Shown here in pieces: positions 54,918 through 62,301 of a stretch of 64,000 nt of DNA. Position 1 is the first letter of the stretch, and every line of letters starts with the position of its first letter. Made by a program: the position numbers and the translations under genes. Source of the DNA: G963720475 sp963720475 (GTDB lineage: Bacteria; Actinomycetota; Thermoleophilia; Solirubrobacterales; Thermoleophilaceae); the NCBI GenBank assembly GCA_963720475.1, contig OY970394.1, positions 1,984,001 to 2,048,000 on the forward strand, written 5' to 3'. The notes under the pieces are model-generated. The model made no database searches, was not told the DNA's origin, and saw only the letters and a program-made list of their open reading frames with translations.

Positions 54918-56246
54918 CTATGGAGCCGCGTCTCCGGCCGGGTCGCGCGGAGGGTCGACGTAGTCGGCGAGCGAGGGTGGATGGCCGAGCTGCCCGAGCT
55001 CCGGGGTCGAGCGGCCGAACAGCAGGCCGACCGTCCAGTCGGCCATCAGCCGGAACCGGCGGGCGGTTCCCGGCATCATCGCCAGGTGGTAGGTGCGGGC
55101 CGCGAACCAGGCGATGAAGCCCCGCAGGCGGACTCCCAGCGGCCCGGTCGCGACCGCCTTGTGCTGGCCCATGTCCACGAAGGCCCCGCGCGTGCGGTAG
55201 CGGAACGGCTGGACCTTCCCCGTGCCGAGCGAAGCTGCGACGTTGCCGGCCGCGACGCGCGCCTGGCGGATCGCGTGCTGGGCGGTTGGCGGGCAGGGAG
55301 CCGATCCGTCCTTCGCCGGGTCGGGAACGGCCGCCGCGTCGCCGATCGCCCAGACGTTCTCGCGCCCGGCCGCCCGCAGCGTCTCATCGACCGCGATGCG
55401 TCCGTGCTCGGTCAGCTCGAGCCCGAGCTCGCGGACGACGCGCGGCGGCTTCACCCCGGTCGTCCAGACCACCGTGCGCGCGGGCACGCGCTCACCGGTC
55501 GACAGCTGGGCGGAATCGGCGCCGACCGACTCGAGCAGCGTCCCGGTGCGGATCTCGATTCCGCGCGCCCGCAGCTCCCGCGTCGCGAACTCGGCGAGGC
55601 TCGCAGGGATCTCGGGCATCACGCGGTCCGTCGCCTCGACGAGGATCCAGCGCGTTCCCTCGAGCCGGCAGCGCGGATAGCGCTCGATCACGTCCGCGAC
55701 GTAGTCCTGGAGCTCGGCGATCCCCTCGAGCCCGGCGTACCCCGCCCCGACGAAGATGAAGGTGAGGTACTCCCGCCGCCGCTCGGGATCGTCGGTCGCC
55801 TCGGCGATCTCGAGGTTGAGCAGCGCGCGGTTGCGCAGCGCGATCGCCTCGGCGAGCGTCTTGAAGCCGAGCGCGTGCTCAGCGAGCCCGGGAACCGGCA
55901 GGACGCGCGACACCGAGCCGAGCGCGACGATCAGCTGGTCGTAGCGCAGCGTGTGCCCGGCGCCCTCCACGTCGTCGTAGGTCAGCTCGGAGATGCCCGG
56001 GTCGGCCCCGGTCACCGTGCCGAGGCGGACCTGCGTGTGGCGCAGCTCCTTGCGCAGCGAGACGACGACGTGGCGCGGCTCGAGCGTGCCGGCGGCGGCG
56101 CCCGGCAGCAGCGGCGTGTAGAGCATGAAGTTGACGTTCGAGACGAGCGTGATCTGGGCGCTCGCGGGCGGCATCAGGCGCTCGAGCCGCCGGGCGGCGT
56201 AGAGCCCGCCGAACCCCCCGCCGGCGATGACGACGTGCCAGGCCAC
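54918..56246 (-). CDS. ndh: Type II NADH dehydrogenase / FAD-dependent pyridine nucleotide-disulfide oxidoreductase
   Basis: 442 residues. The N-terminal FAD-binding site is HVVIAGGGFGGLYAARRLE, the NADH-binding site FIFVGAGYAGLEGIAELQ, then VVWTTGVKPP and ENVWAIGDAAAVPDP (second FAD contact). The C-terminal part has FRYRTRGAFVDMGQHKAVA and an amphipathic helix for membrane binding. It passes electrons from NADH to menaquinone without proton pumping, fitting the menaquinone genes in the window. GTG at 56246 is used; the preceding stop shares a CTGA. Confidence 0.9.
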   Translation of the reverse strand: MAWHVVIAGGGFGGLYAARRLERLMPPASAQITLVSNVNFMLYTPLLPGAAAGTLEPRHVVVSLRKELRHTQVRLGTVTGADPGISELTYDDVEGAGHTLRYDQLIVALGSVSRVLPVPGLAEHALGFKTLAEAIALRNRALLNLEIAEATDDPERRREYLTFIFVGAGYAGLEGIAELQDYVADVIERYPRCRLEGTRWILVEATDRVMPEIPASLAEFATRELRARGIEIRTGTLLESVGADSAQLSTGERVPARTVVWTTGVKPPRVVRELGLELTEHGRIAVDETLRAAGRENVWAIGDAAAVPDPAKDGSAPCPPTAQHAIRQARVAAGNVAASLGTGKVQPFRYRTRGAFVDMGQHKAVATGPLGVRLRGFIAWFAARTYHLAMMPGTARRFRLMADWTVGLLFGRSTPELGQLGHPPSLADYVDPPRDPAGDAAP

Positions 56247-56248
56247 TG

Positions 56249-56776
56249 TCAGCCCCTGCGGGCGGCGGCGCGCGCGGCGTCGAGGGCGGGCCGCATGGGC
56301 TTGCGCAGCCGGCGGCGGATGCGCCAGGTCGCGCCCGAGTAGGCGTGGTTCGCGACGGTTGCGAAGCCGATCTCGTCGGAGCGCAGGGCGAGCAGCAGGT
56401 GCGCGACCCGGTCTGAAGGGGGCAGGCCCGTGTCGGAGACGCGCACGCAGAAGGCATGCACACGCCGTCCGCCCGGGTTCACGAGCAGCACGCCGCCCTC
56501 GCCGATCAGCCAGACGCCGAGCTTGCCCGGTTCGCGCGCAAGCCCGGTCTCGCGCTGCAGCTCGCGCTCGTCGTGCCCGAGGAGATCGCCCAGCAGCCCC
56601 TGGGCGACGGGCTCGGACGCGTCCTCGGTGCGGGGCCCCTTCGGGTGCACGACACTCGCGCCGCGGAAGGCGTACAGCTCCGGGATCACCACCGCGTGAG
56701 CGAGGCACGCGAGCGACACCGGCAGCGCGAGCGGTTCGAGCATGAATAGGACGCCGCCGGCGGCCACGAACGGCAC
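56249..56776 (-). CDS. Membrane protein, unknown, N-terminus uncertain
   Basis: 175 residues from 56776, with two hydrophobic segments at the start (VAAGGVLFMLEPLALPVSLACLAHAVVIPEL) and a soluble part (GVWLIGEGGVLLVNPGGRRVHAFCVRV). Convincing coding sequence continues upstream in the same frame to about 56905 (LPELAQVAWREPTSARQL then RLWGRLWTAWTIVW) but contains no ATG, GTG or TTG. Either an unusual start codon is used or there is an indel near the GGGGG run at 56893-56897. Family not recognised. Confidence 0.55.
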   Translation of the reverse strand: MPFVAAGGVLFMLEPLALPVSLACLAHAVVIPELYAFRGASVVHPKGPRTEDASEPVAQGLLGDLLGHDERELQRETGLAREPGKLGVWLIGEGGVLLVNPGGRRVHAFCVRVSDTGLPPSDRVAHLLLALRSDEIGFATVANHAYSGATWRIRRRLRKPMRPALDAARAAARRG

Positions 56777-56909
56777 GCACCAGACGATCGTCCAAGCGGT
56801 CCACAGCCGACCCCACAGTCGGAGCTGGCGCGCGCTCGTCGGCTCGCGCCAAGCGACCTGCGCGAGCTCCGGGAGCGCTGCGCCGTGTGCCTCCCCCGCT
56901 TCGATCGGA

Positions 56910-57128
56910 CTAGCCCCCGGAGATCGGTCGGCGGAGGATCACGAGCTCGGCCTCGCGTGGGAGCTCGCGGACGTGGGTCGCCTTGCCCGGGCCCTCGTCG
57001 AGCATCGCGATCCAGCCCTCGTCGAGCTGGCGGCGGAACGCCTCGACGGCGTCCTCATAGCCCTCCGCCTCCGTCCACTCGGCGAGCGTCGAGTGACCGC
57101 TCGCATCCATCCGGATCAGTCGCGACAT
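56910..57128 (-). CDS. 72-residue protein, unknown
   Basis: MSRLIRMDASGHSTLAEWTE and onward: an acidic small soluble protein with EAFRRQLDEGWIAMLDEG and ELVILRRPISGG. GGAGG lies 6 bases before the ATG, one of the clearest Shine-Dalgarno sites in the window, so it is a real gene. The layout (beta strand, helix with AVEAFRRQLDEGW, beta strands) may be a small alpha/beta fold. It is first in the run leading to ndh. Confidence 0.65.
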   Translation of the reverse strand: MSRLIRMDASGHSTLAEWTEAEGYEDAVEAFRRQLDEGWIAMLDEGPGKATHVRELPREAELVILRRPISGG

Positions 57129-57174
57129 CAGAACCTCCGATCGGGGCGTGTGGGGAGTCGAATGATAGGCGCTG

Positions 57175-58605
57175 CTACGCGCCGATCCGCTCGCGGATCA
57201 GCCGCTGCACCTCGCCGCCGTCGGCGCGGCCCTTCGTCTCGCGCATGACGGCACCGACGAGTGCGCCGATCGCCTTCTGGTTGCCGGCGCGGACCTGCTC
57301 GACGGCGTCGGGATCGGCCTCGATCGCGGCATCCACGATCGACCCGAGCTCGTCGCCGCCCGCCTTCGCGAGGCCCCGCTGCTCAACAATCGCCTTCGGC
57401 TCGCCGCCCTCCTCCGCGAGCACGTCGAGCACCTCCTTGGCCGCGCTGCTCGACACCTCACCCGATCCGACCAGCCCGACGAGATCCGCCAGCGCCGCGG
57501 GCGTGACCTTCGAGTCGGCAGGGTCGGCGTCGCCGAGCCGCGCGACGAGCTCGACCGTGACCCAGTTGGCGATCGCTGTCGGCTCACCCCCAGCCGCCAG
57601 TGCCTGTTCGAAGTAGTCGCCGAGCTCGCTGCGGAAGGCGAACAGGCGAGCGGTCTCCGCCGACAGGCCGAGCTCGCTCTCGAAGCGGGCGGCGCGCTGG
57701 GCGGGGAGCTCGGGGAGCGCATCGCCGGCGCGGGCAAGCATCTCCTCGGTCGGCGCGAGCGGGACGAGGTCGGGCTCCGGGAAGTAGCGGTAGTCGTGCG
57801 CCTCCTCCTTCGAGCGCAGCGAGCTGATGCCGCCGCTGCGCGGATCGAAGTGGAGCGTCTCCTGCACGACGGGCTCGCCCTCCTGCAGAAGCGCCTGCTG
57901 GCGCTCGATCTCGGCCTCCACCCCGCGCTCGAGGAAGCGGAACGAGTTCATGTTCTTGAGCTCGGTCTTGACGCCGAGCTCCTCGCTGCCGGCGGGCCGC
58001 AGCGAGACGTTCGCGTCGCAGCGCAGCGAGCCCTCCTCCATATTCACATCGGAGACGCCGAGCCGCTTGAGCGTCGCGCGCAGCAAGCGCAGCCACTCGC
58101 CCGCCTGCGCGGCGGAGCGAACGTCGGGCTCGGTGACGATCTCCACCAGTGGGGTGCCGCCGCGATTGAAGTCCACGACGCTCTCGGTCGCCGAGTGGAT
58201 CCGGCCCGAGGCCCCGGCGTGGACGAGCTTTGCCGCGTCCTCCTCGAGGTGGACCCGGTGGATGCGCACCTCCCCCAGCCTGCCCGCGCCGCAGAGCGGA
58301 ATGTCGTACTGGGAGATCTGGTAGCCCTTCGGCAGATCGGGATAGAAGTAGTTCTTGCGGTGGAAGATCGACCGCGGCGCGATCTCGCAGTCGAGGGCGA
58401 GTCCGATCATCAGCCCGAAGTGGACCGCCTCGGCGTTGGTGACGGGCAGCGTCCCGGGATGACCGAGGCAGATGGGGCAGGTGTGGGTGTTCGGGGCGTC
58501 GCCGAACGACAGCTCGCAGCCGCAGAACATCTTCGTCCGCGTGCGCAGTTGGACGTGGATCTCGAGCCCGATCACCGGCTCGTAGGCGGTGGCGGTGTCA
58601 GCCAA
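57175..58605 (-). CDS. gatB: Aspartyl/glutamyl-tRNA amidotransferase subunit B
   Basis: 476 residues. It is the kinase/tRNA-binding subunit that phosphorylates mischarged Glu-tRNA(Gln)/Asp-tRNA(Asn) and transamidates it with ammonia from GatA. Blocks are EPVIGLEIHVQLRTRTKMFCGC (zinc Cys), CPICLGHPGTLPV, FHRKNYFYPDLPKGYQISQYD, VDFNRGGTPLVEIVTEPD and the C-terminal YqeY-like tail. A TTG at 58605 overlaps the gatA end by 8 bases and matches the family N-terminus; longer frames upstream are spurious. Confidence 0.95.
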   Translation of the reverse strand: MADTATAYEPVIGLEIHVQLRTRTKMFCGCELSFGDAPNTHTCPICLGHPGTLPVTNAEAVHFGLMIGLALDCEIAPRSIFHRKNYFYPDLPKGYQISQYDIPLCGAGRLGEVRIHRVHLEEDAAKLVHAGASGRIHSATESVVDFNRGGTPLVEIVTEPDVRSAAQAGEWLRLLRATLKRLGVSDVNMEEGSLRCDANVSLRPAGSEELGVKTELKNMNSFRFLERGVEAEIERQQALLQEGEPVVQETLHFDPRSGGISSLRSKEEAHDYRYFPEPDLVPLAPTEEMLARAGDALPELPAQRAARFESELGLSAETARLFAFRSELGDYFEQALAAGGEPTAIANWVTVELVARLGDADPADSKVTPAALADLVGLVGSGEVSSSAAKEVLDVLAEEGGEPKAIVEQRGLAKAGGDELGSIVDAAIEADPDAVEQVRAGNQKAIGALVGAVMRETKGRADGGEVQRLIRERIGA

Positions 58606-60013
58606 CGACGGGCACCCCCTCGAAGCCGATCGCGCGCTCGAGCGCCAGCGCCGCGTCGAGGATGGAGTTCTCGCTGAACGCAGGGCCTGCGATCTGGATG
58701 CCGACCGGCAACCCGTCGGAGAGACCGCCTGGGATCGAGATCGCCGGGATCCCGGCAAGTGGCATCGGCACCGTGCACGCGTCCGACAGGTACATCTCGA
58801 GCGGGTCCTCGGTGCGCTCCCCGAGCTTGAACGCCACCGTCGGAGAGGTGGGGCTGAAGACGAAGTCGAAACGCTCGAACGCCGCTTCGAAATCGCCGGC
58901 GATCTTGGTCCGCACACGTTGCGCGCGTCCGTAGTAGGCCTCGTAGTAGCCCGACGAGAGCGCGTAGGTGCCGAGCATGATCCGGCGCTTCACCTCGTCA
59001 CCGAAGCCCGCGGCGCGCGTGTCCTCATACAGCGACAGCAGATCGGACGTACCCTCGGCTCGCCGGCCGTAGCGGACACCGTCGAACCGGGCGAGGTTTG
59101 CGCTCGCCTCGGCCGGCGCGAGCACGTAGTAGGCCGAGATGCCGTGGGGCGCGTGCGGCAGCGAGACCTCCTCGCACGAGCCGCCGAGGTCCTCGACGAG
59201 CGCGCAGGCCCGCTCGAACACCTCACGCACGCCGGAGCTCACCCCCTCCCCGGTGAGCTCCGGGGGGATGCCGAAGCGCAGGCCGTCGAGGCGTTCCGCG
59301 CTCGGTAGGACGATCTCGTCCGGATGGCCGAGCGAAGTCGAGTCGCGCGGGTCCTCACCGACCATGTGCCGCAGCAGCAGCGCAGCGTCGGTGACGTCGC
59401 GTGTCAGCGGCCCTGCCTGGTCGAGCGACGACGCGAACGCGATCATCCCGCGGCGGGACACCGAGCCATAGGTGGGCTTGAGCCCGACGATCCCGCAGAG
59501 CGCGGCCGGCTGGCGGATCGAGCCGCCCGTGTCGGTGCCGATCGCCCACGGCGCGAGACCCGCCGCGACAGCCGCCGCCGATCCGCCCGACGAGCCGCCG
59601 GGCACGCGGTCACGGTCCCAGGGGTTGAGCACGGGCCCGTAGGCCGAGTTCTCGTTCGACGACCCCATCGCGAACTCGTCCATGTTCGTCTTGCCCAGCA
59701 CCTGCGCGCCCGCCGCGACGAGCTGCGCGAGCGTCGTCGCCGTGTAAAGCGGGCGATGACCCTCGAGGATGCGCGAGCCGGCCGTGCTCGGGACGCCCTC
59801 GGTGCAGAAGACGTCCTTGACAGCGAGCGGGACGCCGGCGAGCGGCCCGTCGGTGACCGGGTCGGGCGCGTCCTCGGCGAGCCACAGGAAGGCGCCGGAG
59901 TCGTCGTCGCCCGCGCGGGAGCGGTAGGCCTCGAACAGCTCGGTCGGATCGAGCTCGCCGGCGCGTACGCGCTCCGCCGCCTGCGCGCCGGTCAGGGTGA
60001 GGATGTCGTTCAC
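58598..60013 (-). CDS. gatA: Aspartyl/glutamyl-tRNA amidotransferase subunit A
   Basis: Amidase-signature glutaminase, 471 residues. The catalytic triad Lys-cisSer-Ser is in PLAVKDVFCTEG, PGGSSGGSAAAVA and GTDTGGSIRQPAALCGIVGLKPTYG. The GTG at 60013 overlaps the gatC stop as GTGA. It supplies ammonia to GatB. The presence of gatCAB suggests that Gln-tRNA and/or Asn-tRNA are made indirectly. Confidence 0.96.
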   Translation of the reverse strand: MNDILTLTGAQAAERVRAGELDPTELFEAYRSRAGDDDSGAFLWLAEDAPDPVTDGPLAGVPLAVKDVFCTEGVPSTAGSRILEGHRPLYTATTLAQLVAAGAQVLGKTNMDEFAMGSSNENSAYGPVLNPWDRDRVPGGSSGGSAAAVAAGLAPWAIGTDTGGSIRQPAALCGIVGLKPTYGSVSRRGMIAFASSLDQAGPLTRDVTDAALLLRHMVGEDPRDSTSLGHPDEIVLPSAERLDGLRFGIPPELTGEGVSSGVREVFERACALVEDLGGSCEEVSLPHAPHGISAYYVLAPAEASANLARFDGVRYGRRAEGTSDLLSLYEDTRAAGFGDEVKRRIMLGTYALSSGYYEAYYGRAQRVRTKIAGDFEAAFERFDFVFSPTSPTVAFKLGERTEDPLEMYLSDACTVPMPLAGIPAISIPGGLSDGLPVGIQIAGPAFSENSILDAALALERAIGFEGVPVVG

Positions 60014-60294
60014 GCCCCGGGGCTCGGGACCCCGAAGCCCCCATCGACTGGCTCCGGCGCCTGTTCGAGCGCCTGCTCGGGCGTCAGGCTGGGATCTGGC
60101 TCGTCCGGGCGTAGGACGTTCTCGACGGCAACGACGTGTGATGTCGGCTCGACGCCGTCGAGGTCGAGCTCGGAGATGTGCTCGATGTGGTCGAGGATCC
60201 GCGAGAGCTCGCCCGGCATCCGCTCGAGCTCTTCGTCGGTCAGCTTCAGCCGGGCTAGCCGCGCGACGTGGAGTACCTGGTCCCGGTCGATCAC
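60010..60294 (-). CDS. gatC: Aspartyl/glutamyl-tRNA amidotransferase subunit C
   Basis: 94-residue belt subunit that stabilises GatA-GatB. Typical sequence is VLHVARLARLKLTDEELERM, LSRILDHIEHISELDLDGVEPTSHV and VLRPDEPDPSLTPEQAL. GTG at 60294, 8 bases after TAGAAT, with no Shine-Dalgarno. First gene of the gatCAB operon. Confidence 0.92.
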   Translation of the reverse strand: MIDRDQVLHVARLARLKLTDEELERMPGELSRILDHIEHISELDLDGVEPTSHVVAVENVLRPDEPDPSLTPEQALEQAPEPVDGGFGVPSPGA

Positions 60295-60302
60295 AGCGCG
60301 CG

Positions 60303-60308
60303 ATTCTA
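60303..60308 (-). promoter_or_regulatory. Putative -10 box of gatCAB promoter, overlapping an upstream stop
   Basis: TAGAAT on the minus strand, 8 bases before the gatC GTG. Its TAG is also the stop of the upstream membrane protein gene. Confidence 0.4.
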
Positions 60309-60905
60309 CGGTCGCGCGCGCTCGACGCCCTCGGCCCGCTCGGCCGCGGGTGTGTCCGACTCCGTTTCGGGCCAGGCCCTGCCGCTCTCCTCCGCGCGCC
60401 ACGCCCACAGCGCGCCGAGCGCAAGGCCTGCGAGGCACAGCAGGGCGAGCGGGGGCCCCGCCTTGAGCGAGGCCGCGTCGTCGATCCCCGGCGGCTGGAG
60501 GACCCGGTACGCGACGAGCACGGCGGCGATAGCCGCGGCTCCCGCCGCGACGAGGCTCGGCGTCCACGGCGGGTCGTAGCGCCGCCCGGACGCCCGGGCC
60601 AGCGCGGCGAGCACGGCCGCCCCGATGGCCACGATCAGCGCGATCAAGATCACCCGGTCCACGAACGCGTCGGCCTGCCACGCGTTGTCCTCGGCCTCCT
60701 CGGCCTCCTCGGCCGCGCGCTCGCGAAGCTCGCGCACGACCTCGCCGCCTTGGACGCCGCGCGGCTCCGAGAGGCCCTCGACCCGCCGGGCCTCGTCGCC
60801 CTGGGTCGTGCTGTACCAGTCGAGCGCCATCGTAAGCAGCAGGCCTAGCGCCGCGACGAGCGCGACGATGTCGGCGACCAACAGCCGGCCGCGTTCGCGT
60901 TTCAC
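60306..60905 (-). CDS. Membrane protein, unknown
   Basis: 199 residues from a GTG at 60905 that overlaps the preceding gene as GTGA. Four hydrophobic segments (about 9-28, 78-98, 110-130, 150-168) with an acidic, Glu-rich loop between the first two (RERAAEEAEEAEDN). It probably works with its neighbour, also a membrane protein with a similar layout. Not recognised. Confidence 0.65.
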   Translation of the reverse strand: MKRERGRLLVADIVALVAALGLLLTMALDWYSTTQGDEARRVEGLSEPRGVQGGEVVRELRERAAEEAEEAEDNAWQADAFVDRVILIALIVAIGAAVLAALARASGRRYDPPWTPSLVAAGAAAIAAVLVAYRVLQPPGIDDAASLKAGPPLALLCLAGLALGALWAWRAEESGRAWPETESDTPAAERAEGVERARP

Positions 60906-61435
60906 GCGTCGTCCCCGGCCGGTCCGGCGGCGCCGGGCGGAGCCGGGAGTACGCGCGGGGAGCCCGCAGCCCGCAGGGCCGGGTCGGTCGTCGACCCGCG
61001 GGCGAAGCTGTTGTCTCCGAGACCGCGCCAGGCGCCCACGAGCAGTGCGATCGAGCACGCGAACGCGCCCCACAGCCATGGCTCGCGCTCGGTGTCGCCG
61101 GCGGCAACGCCTGCCGGGGGATCGAGCTCCGGCAGCCAGACGACCCGGACGACCACGAAGATCAGCGCGATGCCGACCACAGTCGTGGCGAGACCCCCCA
61201 GCGCGACCGCCACCGCCGCGGTGCGCTGCGCTGCGGCGAACACGAACAGGGCGACGCCGAAGAGGCCGGCGATCGTGGCGACGACGGGCATGACCGTCAG
61301 GGCCTCCCAGCCGGACCGCGTGAACCGCTCGCCCGCCGCGCCGCCCCCGTACAGAGGAGCGAACATGAGCGCGACGACGCCCGCGCCGCCGATGCCGGCG
61401 AGCCATTCGCTGCTTCGCAGACGGCCCAGCTTCAC
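60902..61435 (-). CDS. Membrane protein, unknown
   Basis: 177 residues from a GTG at 61435 (VKLGRLRSSEWLAGIGGAGV), about four transmembrane segments (15-32, 48-66, 74-100, 122-138). The C-terminal 40 residues are Gly/Ala/Pro-rich. It follows folD by 5 bases and is coupled by GTGA to the next membrane gene. Function unknown. Confidence 0.65.
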   Translation of the reverse strand: MKLGRLRSSEWLAGIGGAGVVALMFAPLYGGGAAGERFTRSGWEALTVMPVVATIAGLFGVALFVFAAAQRTAAVAVALGGLATTVVGIALIFVVVRVVWLPELDPPAGVAAGDTEREPWLWGAFACSIALLVGAWRGLGDNSFARGSTTDPALRAAGSPRVLPAPPGAAGPAGDDA

Positions 61436-61440
61436 GGCGC

Positions 61441-62301
61441 TCAGGGTACCTGGGAGCGTGCTGCCTCGAGCGTGTTGCGCAGCAACATCGCGATCGTCAT
61501 CGGGCCGACTCCACCAGGGACCGGCGTGATCGCGCCGGCGCGCGCGGCGACCGCGTCGTAGTCGACGTCGCCCACGACCTTCCCATCCACGCGGTTGATC
61601 CCGACGTCGATCACGGTCGCACCCTCGGCGACCATCTCCGGCCCGATCATCCGCGGCGAGCCGACGGCGGCCACCAGCACGTCTGCGCCGCGGCATACCG
61701 CCGCGAGGTCCCGCGTGCGCGAATGGCAGATGGTGACGGTCGCGTTCGCGGCGAGCAGCAGCGAGGCCAGCGGGCGCCCGACGAGCCGCGAGCGGCCGAC
61801 GATCACCGCGTTCGCGCCCTCCAGCTCGGTGCCGGCGTCCCGCAGCAGCTCCATCACGCCCGCCGGCGTACAGGGCACTAGCGCCGCGCGTCCTTGGGCC
61901 AGCAGCCCGCCGTTCACGGCCGTCAGGCCGTCGACGTCCTTCGCCGGCGGAATCAGCGCGATCACCTCGTCCTCGTCGCAACCGGCCGGCAGAGGGAGCT
62001 GGACGAGGATGCCGTGGACGTCGGGATCGCCGGCGAGCCGCGTGATCGTCTTGCGAAGCTCGTGCTCGCTCTCGGCTGCGGGCAGTCCGTGGTGGAACGA
62101 GCGCATCCCGGCCTCCTCACACGCCTCGCGCTTTCGCGCGACGTACAACTTCGACGCCTCGTCCTCCCCCACGAGCACGGTCGCCAGTCCGGGGGCGACG
62201 CCGTGCTGCTCCCGCAGCTCGCCGACCTCATCGGCGACCTGCGCCCGGACCCGCTCGGCGACGGCCTTGCCGTCGATCACGCGCGCGGTCAGTGCCGTCA
62301 C
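61441..62301 (-). CDS. folD: Bifunctional methylenetetrahydrofolate dehydrogenase/cyclohydrolase FolD
   Basis: 286 residues. Interconverts 5,10-methylene-, methenyl- and 10-formyl-THF with NADP. Signature pieces are KLYVARKREACEEAGM (catalytic Lys), ILVQLPLPAG, KDVDGLTAVNGG, VIVGRSRLVGRPLASLLL and TPVPGGVGPMTIAMLL. The GTG at 62301 overlaps the helicase stop as GTGA; longer upstream frames have no FolD sequence. Confidence 0.95.
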   Translation of the reverse strand: MTALTARVIDGKAVAERVRAQVADEVGELREQHGVAPGLATVLVGEDEASKLYVARKREACEEAGMRSFHHGLPAAESEHELRKTITRLAGDPDVHGILVQLPLPAGCDEDEVIALIPPAKDVDGLTAVNGGLLAQGRAALVPCTPAGVMELLRDAGTELEGANAVIVGRSRLVGRPLASLLLAANATVTICHSRTRDLAAVCRGADVLVAAVGSPRMIGPEMVAEGATVIDVGINRVDGKVVGDVDYDAVAARAGAITPVPGGVGPMTIAMLLRNTLEAARSQVP

